From Leptospira wolffii serovar Khorat str. Khorat-H2 (GTDB lineage: Bacteria > Spirochaetota > Leptospiria > Leptospirales > Leptospiraceae): DNA of 64,000 bases. The stretch lies in assembly GCF_000306115.2 (NCBI RefSeq), contig NZ_AKWX02000007.1, positions 682,001-746,000 of the forward strand, read 5' to 3'. Positions 44,802 to 53,581 of this stretch are shown here, in pieces; within the stretch, counting starts at the first letter, position 1, and the number at the start of each line of letters is the position of its first letter. The notes under the pieces are model-generated. The model was not told the DNA's origin, did no database searches, and worked only from the letters and a program-made list of their open reading frames with translations. The translations under genes and the position numbers were made by a program.

Positions 44802-46181
44802 TTAAGAGCCCAGTATTTCCCTGGCTTTTCTCGCCGCATTTCTTGCAATTTCCGGTAATGCCGGGTGAACATAAATCATCTTTAGTAAGTCCTCTAGAGT
44901 CCCACCCATGGTCATTAGGAGTATGAAAAGATGGATCAGATTGGAAGCTTCGTCTCCTATAATATGGGCTCCTAGAATCTTTCGAGTCTTAGGGCTCACT
45001 AGGATTTTCACGAAGCTATCTTCGGAGAGCCTGGCCATTCCGGTGGCGCTAGAAGAATAGGGATTGATCGCCGAAATATATTCCGTTCCTTCTCGGATCA
45101 GTTCGTCTTCCGTCTTCCCGACCGCAGCTACCTGGGGATGAGTGAATACCGCGTGGGGAACGGGAGGATATTCTATCACCGACCTTTTTTTATCCACGTA
45201 TAAAGATTGGAAAAGAGCTTCTCCTTCAAAATTGACAGAGTGTCTAAAGAAATACTTTCCTATGATATCGCCGAAAGCGTAAACTCCAGGAGCCGTGGTC
45301 TCGAGATATTCGTTCGTCCGAATATAACCTTTCTCATCCAATTGTACATCCGTATTCTGCAGATCCAACCAGTCCGTATTCGGTCGGATTCCGGTGGCCA
45401 CAAGTAATGCGTCTCCTTCTAGAACGAAGCTGCCATCGTTATCGCTCTTACAGTAGAGTGTGAAGGTTCCGTTTTGATAGGAAACCTTTTCCACCTGTGT
45501 TCCCAATCGCACGTCATGACGTTTGGAAAACGCTTTTTCGAAAGTATCTACCACGTCTTTATCTTCATGAGAAAGCATTCTTTTTCGGACAATAAACGTA
45601 GTCTCGGAGCCGAAGGAAGAATAGGCGAAGCCTAATTCTAGGCCTATATATCCGCCTCCGATCACGAGCAATTTCTTCGGTAATTCAGTCCGTCTCAAGG
45701 CCTCTCGGCTTGTCATATAGGGAGTTCCTTCCAGTCCGGGGATATCCGGAATGAACGGACGACATCCAGCGGTGATGAAGATTCGATCCGCAGTGATACG
45801 TTCTCCGTTTACTCGAACGATCTTATTCTCCTCGAACCTTCCTTCATGGGGATAATAATCGATATTCGGATTCTTCTCATACGCGGGAATAATACTATTC
45901 GAGTCCGCATCCACTGTCGCGGATACCCTTTCCACCAAGGTCTTAAAGTCCACATGGTAGGGGCGGGGAATGTCTAGTTGGAAGCGGGAGGAATCTCCTG
46001 CCAGCGCCAGGATCTCCGCAGGATAAATCAGCATTTTGGACGGAATGCATCCGCGATTTAGGCAGGTTCCCCCGAGACGGTCTTTTTCCAGAATGGCTAC
46101 TTTATAGCCCAGCTTGGAAGGAGGGGTAACTAGCTTCGTTCCTCCTCCGGAACCTATGACTAGAATATCGTATTTTTTCAT
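44802..46181 (-). CDS. FAD-dependent disulfide oxidoreductase (Lpd/glutathione reductase superfamily)
   Basis: The start is ATG at 46181 (MKKYDILV), giving 459 residues; a longer open frame to 46241 adds no conserved sequence. Signatures: FAD-binding GSGGGTK near residue 10, redox-active Cys pair in GGTCLNRGCIPSKM near 37-50, NAD(P)-binding GGGYIGLELGFAYSSFG near 175, a second FAD motif YAFGDI near 305, and C-terminal HPALPEIARNA with the catalytic His. The FAD loop GSGGGTKLVTPPSKLG is unusual. It resembles dihydrolipoamide dehydrogenase and mycothione reductase; placement near glutaredoxins allows a low-molecular-weight thiol role, but substrate is unknown. Confidence 0.85.
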   Translation of the reverse strand: MKKYDILVIGSGGGTKLVTPPSKLGYKVAILEKDRLGGTCLNRGCIPSKMLIYPAEILALAGDSSRFQLDIPRPYHVDFKTLVERVSATVDADSNSIIPAYEKNPNIDYYPHEGRFEENKIVRVNGERITADRIFITAGCRPFIPDIPGLEGTPYMTSREALRRTELPKKLLVIGGGYIGLELGFAYSSFGSETTFIVRKRMLSHEDKDVVDTFEKAFSKRHDVRLGTQVEKVSYQNGTFTLYCKSDNDGSFVLEGDALLVATGIRPNTDWLDLQNTDVQLDEKGYIRTNEYLETTAPGVYAFGDIIGKYFFRHSVNFEGEALFQSLYVDKKRSVIEYPPVPHAVFTHPQVAAVGKTEDELIREGTEYISAINPYSSSATGMARLSEDSFVKILVSPKTRKILGAHIIGDEASNLIHLFILLMTMGGTLEDLLKMIYVHPALPEIARNAARKAREILGS

Positions 46182-46329
46182 GCGTTTAGGACAATTGAGA
46201 ATGGAGTATTCCTCGGGAAAAGAAATCTTTCCAAAGGACATCCGGGAATCTAGGAAACCCGTTCTCTATTCTCTATGTATTATTAAAATATTAGATAGTA
46301 TCCGGATGGCACTTGGATGAAAAAAGAAA

Positions 46330-47145
46330 CTACCATTTATCACGAAGAGATCTCAAAGCCAGGAATAATGCTTTGGGTTCTTTTTCCAAATTCTCGTTTC
46401 CGATATTCTTTCGGATTCCTTGTACAAGAGCATCCTTAGGCTGGAAAACCAGGAAGAACGGATTGAATTCTCTCTCTTCCGAGAAATCGGTCGTCCAAAA
46501 TTCCTTATCCTTTTCTAGGGATTCGGCTTTTTGCAATGCCTTGCGTGCCGCTCCGTTTTCCGGATCTAGATGCAAACTGAATCGCAGATTATTGAGTAGA
46601 TAATCGTGTCCCGGATAGAGTCGCACGGCACCCGGCAAAGAACGAAATGTTTCGGATACGGTAGAATAGAGAGCCTCCGGGTTTCCCCCATTCTTACAGT
46701 TTCCCACTCCGGAGTTAAAAATCGTATCTCCCGTAAATACGCTCTTAGGTTTCCCATTCTCCCATTCTAAAAGACAAACATGTGCGAAGGTATGACCGGG
46801 AGTGTATAGAACCTCTAGATAAGAATCTCCGGAAGAATCGGAGAGTATTCTTTCCTTTTCTCCCAATGCGACTGTCGCTCCGGGGATCTTTGAAATTGCG
46901 TTCGGATGCGCGAGTATCTTGGAGCCGAATTCTCGAACCAGGCCTTCGTTGCCGGAAGTATGGTCCGGGTGTTCGTGAGTATTGACTATAGAATCCAGAT
47001 CCCAGGATTTGGATTCTAATACTTTTCGAATTTGCTCCGAATCGTAAGGATCGATGCATAGAGTTTCGCCCGTATCTTTCTGCCTGACTAGATAGGAGAA
47101 ATTGCGAAGCGGACTATGCGTATAGATGCGAACGATTTCCAACAT
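46330..47145 (-). CDS. Glyoxalase II-like metallo-beta-lactamase fold hydrolase
   Basis: The 271-residue protein carries the zinc-site motif THEHPDHTSGN near residue 56, then GHTFAHVCLL near 115 and GDTIFNSGVGNCKNGGNPE near 140. PGHDYLLNN near 183 and a C-terminal helical domain match hydroxyacylglutathione hydrolase. That enzyme completes glutathione-dependent methylglyoxal removal, which fits the glutathione genes in this window. It starts close to the STAS gene. The last 70 residues are longer than in GloB of E. coli. Confidence 0.85.
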   Translation of the reverse strand: MLEIVRIYTHSPLRNFSYLVRQKDTGETLCIDPYDSEQIRKVLESKSWDLDSIVNTHEHPDHTSGNEGLVREFGSKILAHPNAISKIPGATVALGEKERILSDSSGDSYLEVLYTPGHTFAHVCLLEWENGKPKSVFTGDTIFNSGVGNCKNGGNPEALYSTVSETFRSLPGAVRLYPGHDYLLNNLRFSLHLDPENGAARKALQKAESLEKDKEFWTTDFSEEREFNPFFLVFQPKDALVQGIRKNIGNENLEKEPKALFLALRSLRDKW

Positions 47146-47166
47146 CTGCGAAAGAAGAGCGGCGGA

Positions 47167-47481
47167 TTAGGGAATAATATCCAGATGCTTATCTAGATTG
47201 GCGATTCTTAGGATGGTCATCACATCCCGGCTCAGATTTCTGAGTCTTAAATGGCCGTGGCGTTCGGTGATGTATTTTTGGGTATTGAAGATAGCCCCGA
47301 TTCCGGAGGAGTCCAGATAGACGTCCCCTTCGAAGTCTAGGATGATCTCCTTATACCCCTCGTCGAATTGTCGGATTACGAGTTCTTTTAACGCAAATGC
47401 ATTCTTTAGGCTTACATTGCCCTGGATTTTGACGACGCAAATTCCATCTTCTAAAGAAACGTCTGTCTGAAAACCTTCCAA
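47167..47481 (-). CDS. STAS-domain anti-sigma factor antagonist
   Basis: The start is taken as TTG at 47481, with GGAG 8 bases before it; the open frame continues to 47874 but overlaps the divergent gene and looks non-coding. The 104-residue protein is a single STAS domain: VVKIQGNVSLKNAF, IILDFEGDVYLDSSGIGAIF with the Ser phosphorylated in SpoIIAA-type antagonists, and LRLRNLSRDVMTILRIANLDKHL. It likely acts in a partner-switching pathway. A PP2C phosphatase that could dephosphorylate it lies at 51.9 kb, but no anti-sigma kinase is seen nearby. Confidence 0.83.
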   Translation of the reverse strand: MEGFQTDVSLEDGICVVKIQGNVSLKNAFALKELVIRQFDEGYKEIILDFEGDVYLDSSGIGAIFNTQKYITERHGHLRLRNLSRDVMTILRIANLDKHLDIIP

Positions 47482-47760
47482 GTGAACGGCTCCGAATTCT
47501 CTATTTCTCTGACTAACCTCAAGGTAAGAATACAACGTAGTTCCGTAGAAAACGGAAAAGACTAAGGTTCGAAACCGGGAGGACCCGAACTCTGAGATTA
47601 ATTTGTGGCAAAGCTGGGGTAAACTCTTTTTTCCGGCAATTTTTGGGAGATTTCTCTTACGTTTAAGATAAGAAATCGCTGGCAAAATGTAATCCCTGCG
47701 AAAAATTAAGTGGGCGATTTTATAGAAAAACCGGGGATTTCGGACGATAATTAGAACTGT
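47482..47760. other. Divergent intergenic region of 279 bases
   Basis: This space lies between the STAS gene and the metallo-hydrolase gene. A minus-strand open frame of about 90 codons continues the STAS frame to the left, but it is rich in Arg and Lys, has no ribosome site and would overlap the neighbour. I see no riboswitch, terminator or repeat here. Confidence 0.45.
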
Positions 47761-48717
47761 ATGCGGATAAAATTTTGGGGAGTTCGGGGCTCCATTTCTT
47801 CTCCCGTTCCGGGCGATTCGATTCGCTCTAAGATACTCAGAATTCTGAGCTTGGCCTCGCCGTCCGATCTGCAAAGCCCGGAGGCGATAGAGGATTTTCT
47901 GGATTCCTTGGCTTTATCCAATTGGAGTACGTACGGCGGAAACACCACATGTATCGAGATCCGGGATAGGGAAGACAAACTCGTCATCATAGATGGCGGA
48001 ACCGGACTACGAGAATTAGGAAATTCTATTTTATCGGAAGGTTATGCTCATGGAAAGGGCTCGGCCGTCTGGATTTTCACTCATACCCACTGGGATCATA
48101 TCCAGGGAATTCCATTCTTTGTTCCTCTTTATACTCCCGGAAACAAATTCGAATTCGTGAGTTCCGTGGAAAATTTGGAAGAAAGGCTTCGTTACCAACA
48201 TACTTTCACTCATTTCCCGGTGCCTTTCGACGGTTTCAATGCGGAGAAGATATTTCGCCATGTACCCGAGGGGAGAGCCTTCAGGGTTACGGATTCCGTG
48301 ACTGCGATTTCCAAAGCGGTTCGACATCCAGGTGGTAGCTTTTCGTATCGATTCGAGGAGGACGGTAAGTCTCTCATCTTTGCCTCGGATGCAGAGTTCA
48401 ATCTGGACGAGATGGAGAATATAGAGGATTATCTGAATTATTTCCGCGGAGCCGACGTTTTAGTTTTCGATACCCAGTATACTTTCGAGGAATCCCTCCA
48501 AAAAATCGATTGGGGGCATAGTACCGCATCCATGGCTACGGATATTGCTCTCCGAGCGAATGTTAAAAAGCTGGTCATGTTCCATCACGATCCGTCTTAC
48601 GACGACGAGAAATTGGACGCGGTATATTTGCGAGCGATCAAATACAAAGAAATGTTTGATCCCGACAACCAATTAGAAATCATTATGGCCAGAGAAGGTC
48701 TTGAAATCCAAATCTGA
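47761..48717 (+). CDS. Metallo-beta-lactamase fold phosphodiesterase-like protein
   Basis: The 318-residue protein begins MRIKFWGVRGSISSPVPG, the pattern of the PhnP/cAMP phosphodiesterase branch of MBL proteins. It has NTTCIEIRD near residue 62, GGTGLRELG near 80, the zinc motif THTHWDHIQGIPFF near 103-116, LIFASDAEF near 208 and WGHSTASMA near 250, then MFHHDP. It may hydrolyse a phosphodiester such as a cyclic nucleotide. It starts 25 bases before glpK ends? No: glpK starts 25 bases after its stop. The likely substrate is unproved. Confidence 0.83.
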   Translation: MRIKFWGVRGSISSPVPGDSIRSKILRILSLASPSDLQSPEAIEDFLDSLALSNWSTYGGNTTCIEIRDREDKLVIIDGGTGLRELGNSILSEGYAHGKGSAVWIFTHTHWDHIQGIPFFVPLYTPGNKFEFVSSVENLEERLRYQHTFTHFPVPFDGFNAEKIFRHVPEGRAFRVTDSVTAISKAVRHPGGSFSYRFEEDGKSLIFASDAEFNLDEMENIEDYLNYFRGADVLVFDTQYTFEESLQKIDWGHSTASMATDIALRANVKKLVMFHHDPSYDDEKLDAVYLRAIKYKEMFDPDNQLEIIMAREGLEIQI

Positions 48718-48742
48718 TCCGATCCATTACGGAGAAAAATAA

Positions 48743-50236
48743 ATGAGCGAATATATTATCGGTATAGATGCCGGAACAACCGGCATACGGACTTTTTGTT
48801 TCAATAAGGCTGGGAACGTAATCTCCAGCGCATACTCCGAATTCAAACAGCATTTTCCTAAGCCGGGCTGGGTGGAACACGATGCGGAAGAGATTTGGGC
48901 AAAGACCGAAAAACTGATTCTAAAAGCCATACGCAATGGAAAATTAAAACCGGAAAAGGCGGTTGCGATCGGGATCACCAACCAAAGGGAAACCACTGTA
49001 TTATTCGATAAGGACACCGGAAAACCGGTATATAACGCGATCGTATGGCAATGCCGTCGTACTTCCGATTTTTGTTCCGGCTTGAAGAAAGAAGGTCTCG
49101 AACCCACATTCAGAAGAAAGACGGGGCTCGTAGTGGACGCTTATTTTAGCGGGACCAAGATTCGATGGATCCTGGATAATGTGAAAGGTGTTCGTGCCAA
49201 GGCGGAGAAGGGAAAGGTTTTATTCGGAACGATCGATACCTATCTTCTATACAGACTTACCAACGGAAAATCGCATAAGACGGATCATACGAATGCGAGT
49301 AGGACTCTTATATTCAATATAGAGAAGAAAGAATGGGATAAGGAACTATTAAAGATTCTGCAAATTCCAGAGGCGATTCTTCCCGAAACCCATAATTCCA
49401 GCACTCTTTTCGGAAGGACGGAATCCGTGGCCGGATTACCCGACGGAATTCCTATCTCTTCCTTGGTAGGAGACCAACAAGGTGCGCTTTTCGGGCAACT
49501 TTGCACGGAACCTGGCGAGGCAAAGAACACCTATGGAACGGGTTGCTTCCTGCTTTTCAATACCGGAAACAAACTACAGATCTCCAAAAACAATCTGATC
49601 ACCACTTTGGCCTGCGGTCCTGAAGGGAAAACAGTGTATTGTCTGGAAGGCTCTATCTTTATCGGCGGAGCGGTAATCCAGTATCTTAGGGATAATTTAC
49701 GTTTCTTTAAGGAATCCAAGCTCTCAGAAAAAATGGCCGCTTCCGTGAACAAGGAGGACGAGGTCGTATTCGTGCCTGCATTCTCCGGTTTAGGCGCTCC
49801 TTATTGGGATATGAATGCTAGAGGTGCAATTTTGGGGCTTACCCGGGATACGACCCAGGAACAGATCACCAGAGCCGCATTGAAGTCTATCGCATTGCAA
49901 TCCTACGAGCTTGTGGAAGCGATGGAGAACGATACGGGAGCCAAATTAAAAATCCTGAAAGTGGACGGTGGCGCTACGGCCAATAATTGGCTTATGCAAT
50001 ACCAATCGGATATTCTGGGCAAAAAAATCGTTCGACCTTCCAATCTGGATACAACAGTCCTAGGAGCCGCCTATCTGGCGGGTTTGGAAAGAGGTTTTTA
50101 TTCTTCCGTTGCCGAATTGAAGAAAAAGCAAAAGGCGAGCAAGGAATTCTCCCCGAAAATGGGAAATTCCCAAAGAGAGAAGGAAATCCGAATTTGGAAG
50201 GATTCCGTAAAAAGAATTCTTACCCCGGAAAAATAA
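48743..50236 (+). CDS. glpK: Glycerol kinase
   Basis: The 497-residue protein has the FGGY-kinase blocks: IGIDAGTTGIRTFCFN, GWVEHDAEEIW, GITNQRETTVLFDKDTGKPVYNAIVWQCRRT near residues 76-106, SLVGDQQGALFGQLC near 235, NTYGTGCFLLFNTG, and a C-terminal GGATANNWLMQYQSDIL near 390. It phosphorylates glycerol to glycerol 3-phosphate. No glpF or glpD is next to it. The stop at 50236 abuts the stop of the convergent minus-strand gene with no gap. Confidence 0.96.
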   Translation: MSEYIIGIDAGTTGIRTFCFNKAGNVISSAYSEFKQHFPKPGWVEHDAEEIWAKTEKLILKAIRNGKLKPEKAVAIGITNQRETTVLFDKDTGKPVYNAIVWQCRRTSDFCSGLKKEGLEPTFRRKTGLVVDAYFSGTKIRWILDNVKGVRAKAEKGKVLFGTIDTYLLYRLTNGKSHKTDHTNASRTLIFNIEKKEWDKELLKILQIPEAILPETHNSSTLFGRTESVAGLPDGIPISSLVGDQQGALFGQLCTEPGEAKNTYGTGCFLLFNTGNKLQISKNNLITTLACGPEGKTVYCLEGSIFIGGAVIQYLRDNLRFFKESKLSEKMAASVNKEDEVVFVPAFSGLGAPYWDMNARGAILGLTRDTTQEQITRAALKSIALQSYELVEAMENDTGAKLKILKVDGGATANNWLMQYQSDILGKKIVRPSNLDTTVLGAAYLAGLERGFYSSVAELKKKQKASKEFSPKMGNSQREKEIRIWKDSVKRILTPEK

Positions 50237-51523
50237 CTAATAGTTAAAGGAAGCCAAACTGAATTCCAGAGGCTTTCTATCCGACGGGATCGCCGCTCCT
50301 ACGACCAATTTTGTTTGGTCGTAGCGAGGGATCTCTAAAATCGTACCCTTGGGTATTTTAAAATATTCGAAACTATCTTTTTCTTTCCGGGAGAGCAGAA
50401 GATCGAAACGTATTATTTCTAAGAATTCTTCCGTTAGAAATAGTAACTTTTCTTTCGTTACTGAATAAAGAGAAATCTCCCTTCCTGTAGAGTGTAGATT
50501 GTATTTCTCGGAGGGTAGGGTAGTAAATTCCGATTTGGAACGAGAGCCTAATTTTATTTTTTCCGAATCTTCTTCTTCCCTATATACGACGAAATTTCCT
50601 TCTTCGTAATAAATTCTACGGGAAAATCTTCGAAAGATTTCCTTTTCTACGATTTCCTCGAAGGACTCTCCCGGTTCCGGTTTCTTGATGGGGCTTGCTA
50701 GGATTTGTTTCCAACGGTTTTTAGAAACGTTTCTCTCCACCATCCTTCTTACAGGAACGGATAATTTAGGAACGGAAAAGCGAAGAATCCTCTCGTCGAT
50801 TTTATTTAAGATCGTATTTAAGAAAGGCCCGTGGATTAACGGTAAAATCTCAATGGAGAAGATCCGGTCTCTCAGGAATTTTGCAAATTCGGCTTCGTGA
50901 GAAAATAGATTGGATACTAATTGTTGCTCTTCGCTCGGAGTTCCCGCATATAGTATTTTTACGAGTCTAAAAAGAAAGGTCTTACTCTCCGCATCGAAGT
51001 AGAGATCTTCGATTTTACGAATCACCATTTCTTCGTCCAATTCCGGGTTCACGATATCTCGTAGAGAAAGATAGCGAGTGGATTGCATTCTTTTTCTATT
51101 TTGCCTAGAAAGGGAAAGCGTTTCGTTTCGCATCGCGCCTAATTGTGTAAACCGGCCCTCTCTTCGGATCCAAACAGGAACGTTACCATGACAGGAATAA
51201 GGATTGGAAAGAATGGGATATTCCCTGCCGTCAAAAATCTCGTATGACCTTTGCGGAAATCGAGCCTCTTCCGAGATGACTTTTTTGCCTTGTAAGCTCA
51301 AGTAACTAGGGTTACGCATAGGACCGCTCGGATAGTCCCGTCTGTCGTATCGTATATTATACAGGAATTTAGGAATTAAGGAGGGTTGGGAATATAGATA
51401 AGGAAGTTCTTCTATATCTCGGGGAGAAAAATCGTAAAAAGGGGAGATCTTCGAATCCACCCTCGCTACCGAATCCGGAGTGCATATAAAGAAATGATAA
51501 TTCTCCCCCTCGGTATGAATCAT
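50237..51523 (-). CDS. Unrecognised protein with a FliG C-terminal-like segment
   Basis: The 428-residue protein has no signal peptide or membrane segment. Residues 205-308 resemble the FliG C-terminal armadillo region: EAEFAKFLRDRIFSIEILPL aligns with the FliG pattern of an (R)(K)RMFVFED helix, LNTILNKIDERILRFSV with REVDNKDLALAL, and RNVSKNRWKQIL with KNMSKRAAEML, and EEIVEKEIFRRFSRR with VEEAQ-I-IRRL. The flanks (1-200 and 310-428) are unlike FliG. It might be a switch-complex-like partner or a degenerate homologue. It starts 15 bases after a 95-residue unknown gene. The call rests on a motif comparison by eye, so confidence in the FliG relationship is moderate. Confidence 0.6.
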   Translation of the reverse strand: MIHTEGENYHFFICTPDSVARVDSKISPFYDFSPRDIEELPYLYSQPSLIPKFLYNIRYDRRDYPSGPMRNPSYLSLQGKKVISEEARFPQRSYEIFDGREYPILSNPYSCHGNVPVWIRREGRFTQLGAMRNETLSLSRQNRKRMQSTRYLSLRDIVNPELDEEMVIRKIEDLYFDAESKTFLFRLVKILYAGTPSEEQQLVSNLFSHEAEFAKFLRDRIFSIEILPLIHGPFLNTILNKIDERILRFSVPKLSVPVRRMVERNVSKNRWKQILASPIKKPEPGESFEEIVEKEIFRRFSRRIYYEEGNFVVYREEEDSEKIKLGSRSKSEFTTLPSEKYNLHSTGREISLYSVTKEKLLFLTEEFLEIIRFDLLLSRKEKDSFEYFKIPKGTILEIPRYDQTKLVVGAAIPSDRKPLEFSLASFNY

Positions 51524-51538
51524 TCGTTTTGGATCGTA

Positions 51539-51826
51539 TCAATCCTCTCCCACTAAGTCGGGATGTAAAATGGAAAGTCCCGGCGGCTCGTGTCGTCTTT
51601 TGGAGAGTTTGGAGACCAATTTTCCTTTGAATAGAGTCCAATCGTAGGTCTGTTTTAGATCCAGAATCTCTTCTTCGAATCCGTATTGTAGAAAATCCAG
51701 AGTCTCCTGTTCGGTCATACCGGTGACCAGGCAACTATCCGAAACTACACGTAGAATTTTGCGGATATCTTTTTCATTCCAATGTAGAAGCGAATTGAAT
51801 CGCTCCACCCAATATTCCTGGTCCAT
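51539..51826 (-). CDS. Small hypothetical protein
   Basis: The 95-residue soluble protein has three or four helices by composition and many charged residues (DQEYWVERFNSLLHW, EETLDFLQYGFEEEIL). No cysteine motif or membrane segment is seen. It starts 51 bases downstream of the PP2C gene stop and ends 15 bases before the FliG-like gene, so it is probably cotranscribed with both. I do not recognise it. Confidence 0.6.
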   Translation of the reverse strand: MDQEYWVERFNSLLHWNEKDIRKILRVVSDSCLVTGMTEQETLDFLQYGFEEEILDLKQTYDWTLFKGKLVSKLSKRRHEPPGLSILHPDLVGED

Positions 51827-51877
51827 GGCAACAGATTTATAGGGGGGAATCTAGTTTCAACCGAGAAAACGGGATTC

Positions 51878-52858
51878 TTAAAGTTTGCGTACGACTAAGA
51901 GGCTCATATCGTCTTGGATTCTGCCTCCCGTATGCTTTACCACGTCCGTGAAAAGATCATCCATCAGTCTTTCTATATTTTTTTTAGGGACGGATTCCAG
52001 AAATTTATACAGATTCTCTCCGTAGTATTCGCCTATATTTCGGTTCTTTTGTTCGAAGAGACCGTCCGTAAAGCAGAAAAGAATATCGTCAGGATCCATT
52101 TTAAAACTTAAGGAATGCTTGGTTCGTTTGAGAGGAGGATTCATGACCGTGGAAAGAAATTTACCGTCGGTGCCTACTATTTCGATTCTATCTTCTTTCT
52201 TTTTGTAAAGCACCAAGCTAGGATGGATTCCCGAATGAAGAAAATTGCCTTCCGAATCGGCTCGCATAAGAAGAAAGGTCGCATATAGGCTACGATGGAT
52301 ATGAGGGTAGATGCCGGTTCTTTCTTCCAAATGTTCTATAATCTGATCGATGATTTCATGCGGGTATTCGTTTTGGTGAACCAAATGAGTCATCTGATTC
52401 ATCACCATCATACTGAATAGGCCCGCAACATAGCCGTGACCGGAAGTATCTCCGATCCCCATCCAATAGTTACCGGTCCTATCCTTTAGAAAATTATAGA
52501 AATCTCCTCCGATCGGATTGTATGTGAGACACCGCCCTCTGATTTCGTAATTCTCGTCCACGAAATCCAAAGGAAAAACGTAATTCTGCATCCGGTTATC
52601 GCCGCGACGGAATCTCTTAATGATCTTTCCTAATTCCTGCTCTTTGGGAAGCACTCTCTCCGTGAGAAATAGCACGAATGCCGAGTAATTCACGAAGACG
52701 GTAAAACAAGAAACTAAAAGAATCACGATGGTCGGACGCACCGGAGGCGTATAAAATTGTAGCCCGATAAAGGTGCAGATGATTACGGAAATATTAAGTA
52801 CCAATACCACCGGCCAGGCGTCTCGGATGTATTGTTTAATGGAGGAGGAAGTTCTCAT
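51878..52858 (-). CDS. Membrane-bound PP2C-type (SpoIIE/RsbU) serine phosphatase
   Basis: The 326-residue protein has two N-terminal membrane helices (about residues 13-33 and 38-65), then a SpoIIE-type phosphatase domain: GGDFYNFLKD near residue 119, MGIGDTSGHGYVAGLFSMM near 133-151, FCFTDGLFEQKN near 262 and DDMSLLVVRK at the end. The acidic residues in GGDFYNF, GDTSGHG and DDMS are the metal ligands. It would dephosphorylate an antagonist such as the STAS protein at 47.2 kb. It overlaps the upstream lipoprotein gene by 4 bases. Confidence 0.9.
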   Translation of the reverse strand: MRTSSSIKQYIRDAWPVVLVLNISVIICTFIGLQFYTPPVRPTIVILLVSCFTVFVNYSAFVLFLTERVLPKEQELGKIIKRFRRGDNRMQNYVFPLDFVDENYEIRGRCLTYNPIGGDFYNFLKDRTGNYWMGIGDTSGHGYVAGLFSMMVMNQMTHLVHQNEYPHEIIDQIIEHLEERTGIYPHIHRSLYATFLLMRADSEGNFLHSGIHPSLVLYKKKEDRIEIVGTDGKFLSTVMNPPLKRTKHSLSFKMDPDDILFCFTDGLFEQKNRNIGEYYGENLYKFLESVPKKNIERLMDDLFTDVVKHTGGRIQDDMSLLVVRKL

Positions 52859-53475
52859 TTTACCTTGAAATAAGCGTGGCCTTGGTATTCTTTCCTGGAA
52901 TAATTCCGTCTGGAAATCTGAAAATGATCGTCTTCTGAATGAGGATTCTTGGTTCCGTCCACCACTCCGAAAGGTTTCTCTCTATAGCCGGAATCATAGA
53001 TCATGGGAATTATGGAATCGGAACCTCGGTCGTAATGATACAATAGTTTACGGGAAGAAGAACCCAAATCCGAAGTTTTTTGGGAGGAAATTTGCCTTCC
53101 GTCTTTCGAAACCGATTCTTCCGAGTCGATGTTTTCGGTAATCAACAAGACCCAATTTCCTTTGGATCGGTATTTTCCTGATCCCTCGATTCGAATCCGA
53201 CGAAAAATCCCGCCATCCTCTATCTCTCTAATATAGATTTTTTGGAAAGATTTTTCCTTAGCGTTGAATTTTAAGATCTCGGAGTGTTTTTCCTTATAAT
53301 AGACCGAGGTTAGGGGAGAAAGGGGTGGCAGCCTTTTTTCGAAGATTCCGTCCAATTCCGCATCCGGGGCGCTTTGCGGTTGGGTGGGCAGTTCCCGGAT
53401 CCAAGAAGGGGGATAGCAGTCTAGTAGGAAAATCTGAACCAGAAATATTAAAAATAGATGAAACACTTTCTGCAT
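52855..53475 (-). CDS. Hypothetical lipoprotein
   Basis: The 206-residue product has a signal peptide ending in FLLDC, giving lipidated Cys20 under the loose Leptospira lipobox. The mature part is polar with short beta-rich stretches (IYIREIEDGGIFRRIRIEG) and many Ser and Arg. No domain is recognised. It overlaps the downstream phosphatase gene by 4 bases, so it may supply the outer sensor or partner for that membrane phosphatase. The upstream MBOAT gene ends 106 bases away. Confidence 0.7.
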   Translation of the reverse strand: MQKVFHLFLIFLVQIFLLDCYPPSWIRELPTQPQSAPDAELDGIFEKRLPPLSPLTSVYYKEKHSEILKFNAKEKSFQKIYIREIEDGGIFRRIRIEGSGKYRSKGNWVLLITENIDSEESVSKDGRQISSQKTSDLGSSSRKLLYHYDRGSDSIIPMIYDSGYREKPFGVVDGTKNPHSEDDHFQISRRNYSRKEYQGHAYFKVK

Positions 53476-53581
53476 GGGAAGGAACTATCGACCGGCAAAT
53501 CTCCGGTCGAATATTAGATCTTAAGCATTATCCGCCGTTCCAGGCTGAATCCGGAAGGAAGTATTGGCAAACGGAAATATT

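Noticed and set aside
47482..47874. N-terminal extension of the STAS protein
   Set aside because: It would overlap the divergent metallo-hydrolase start and is rich in Arg and Lys with no domain; the TTG at 47481 gives a normal single STAS length.
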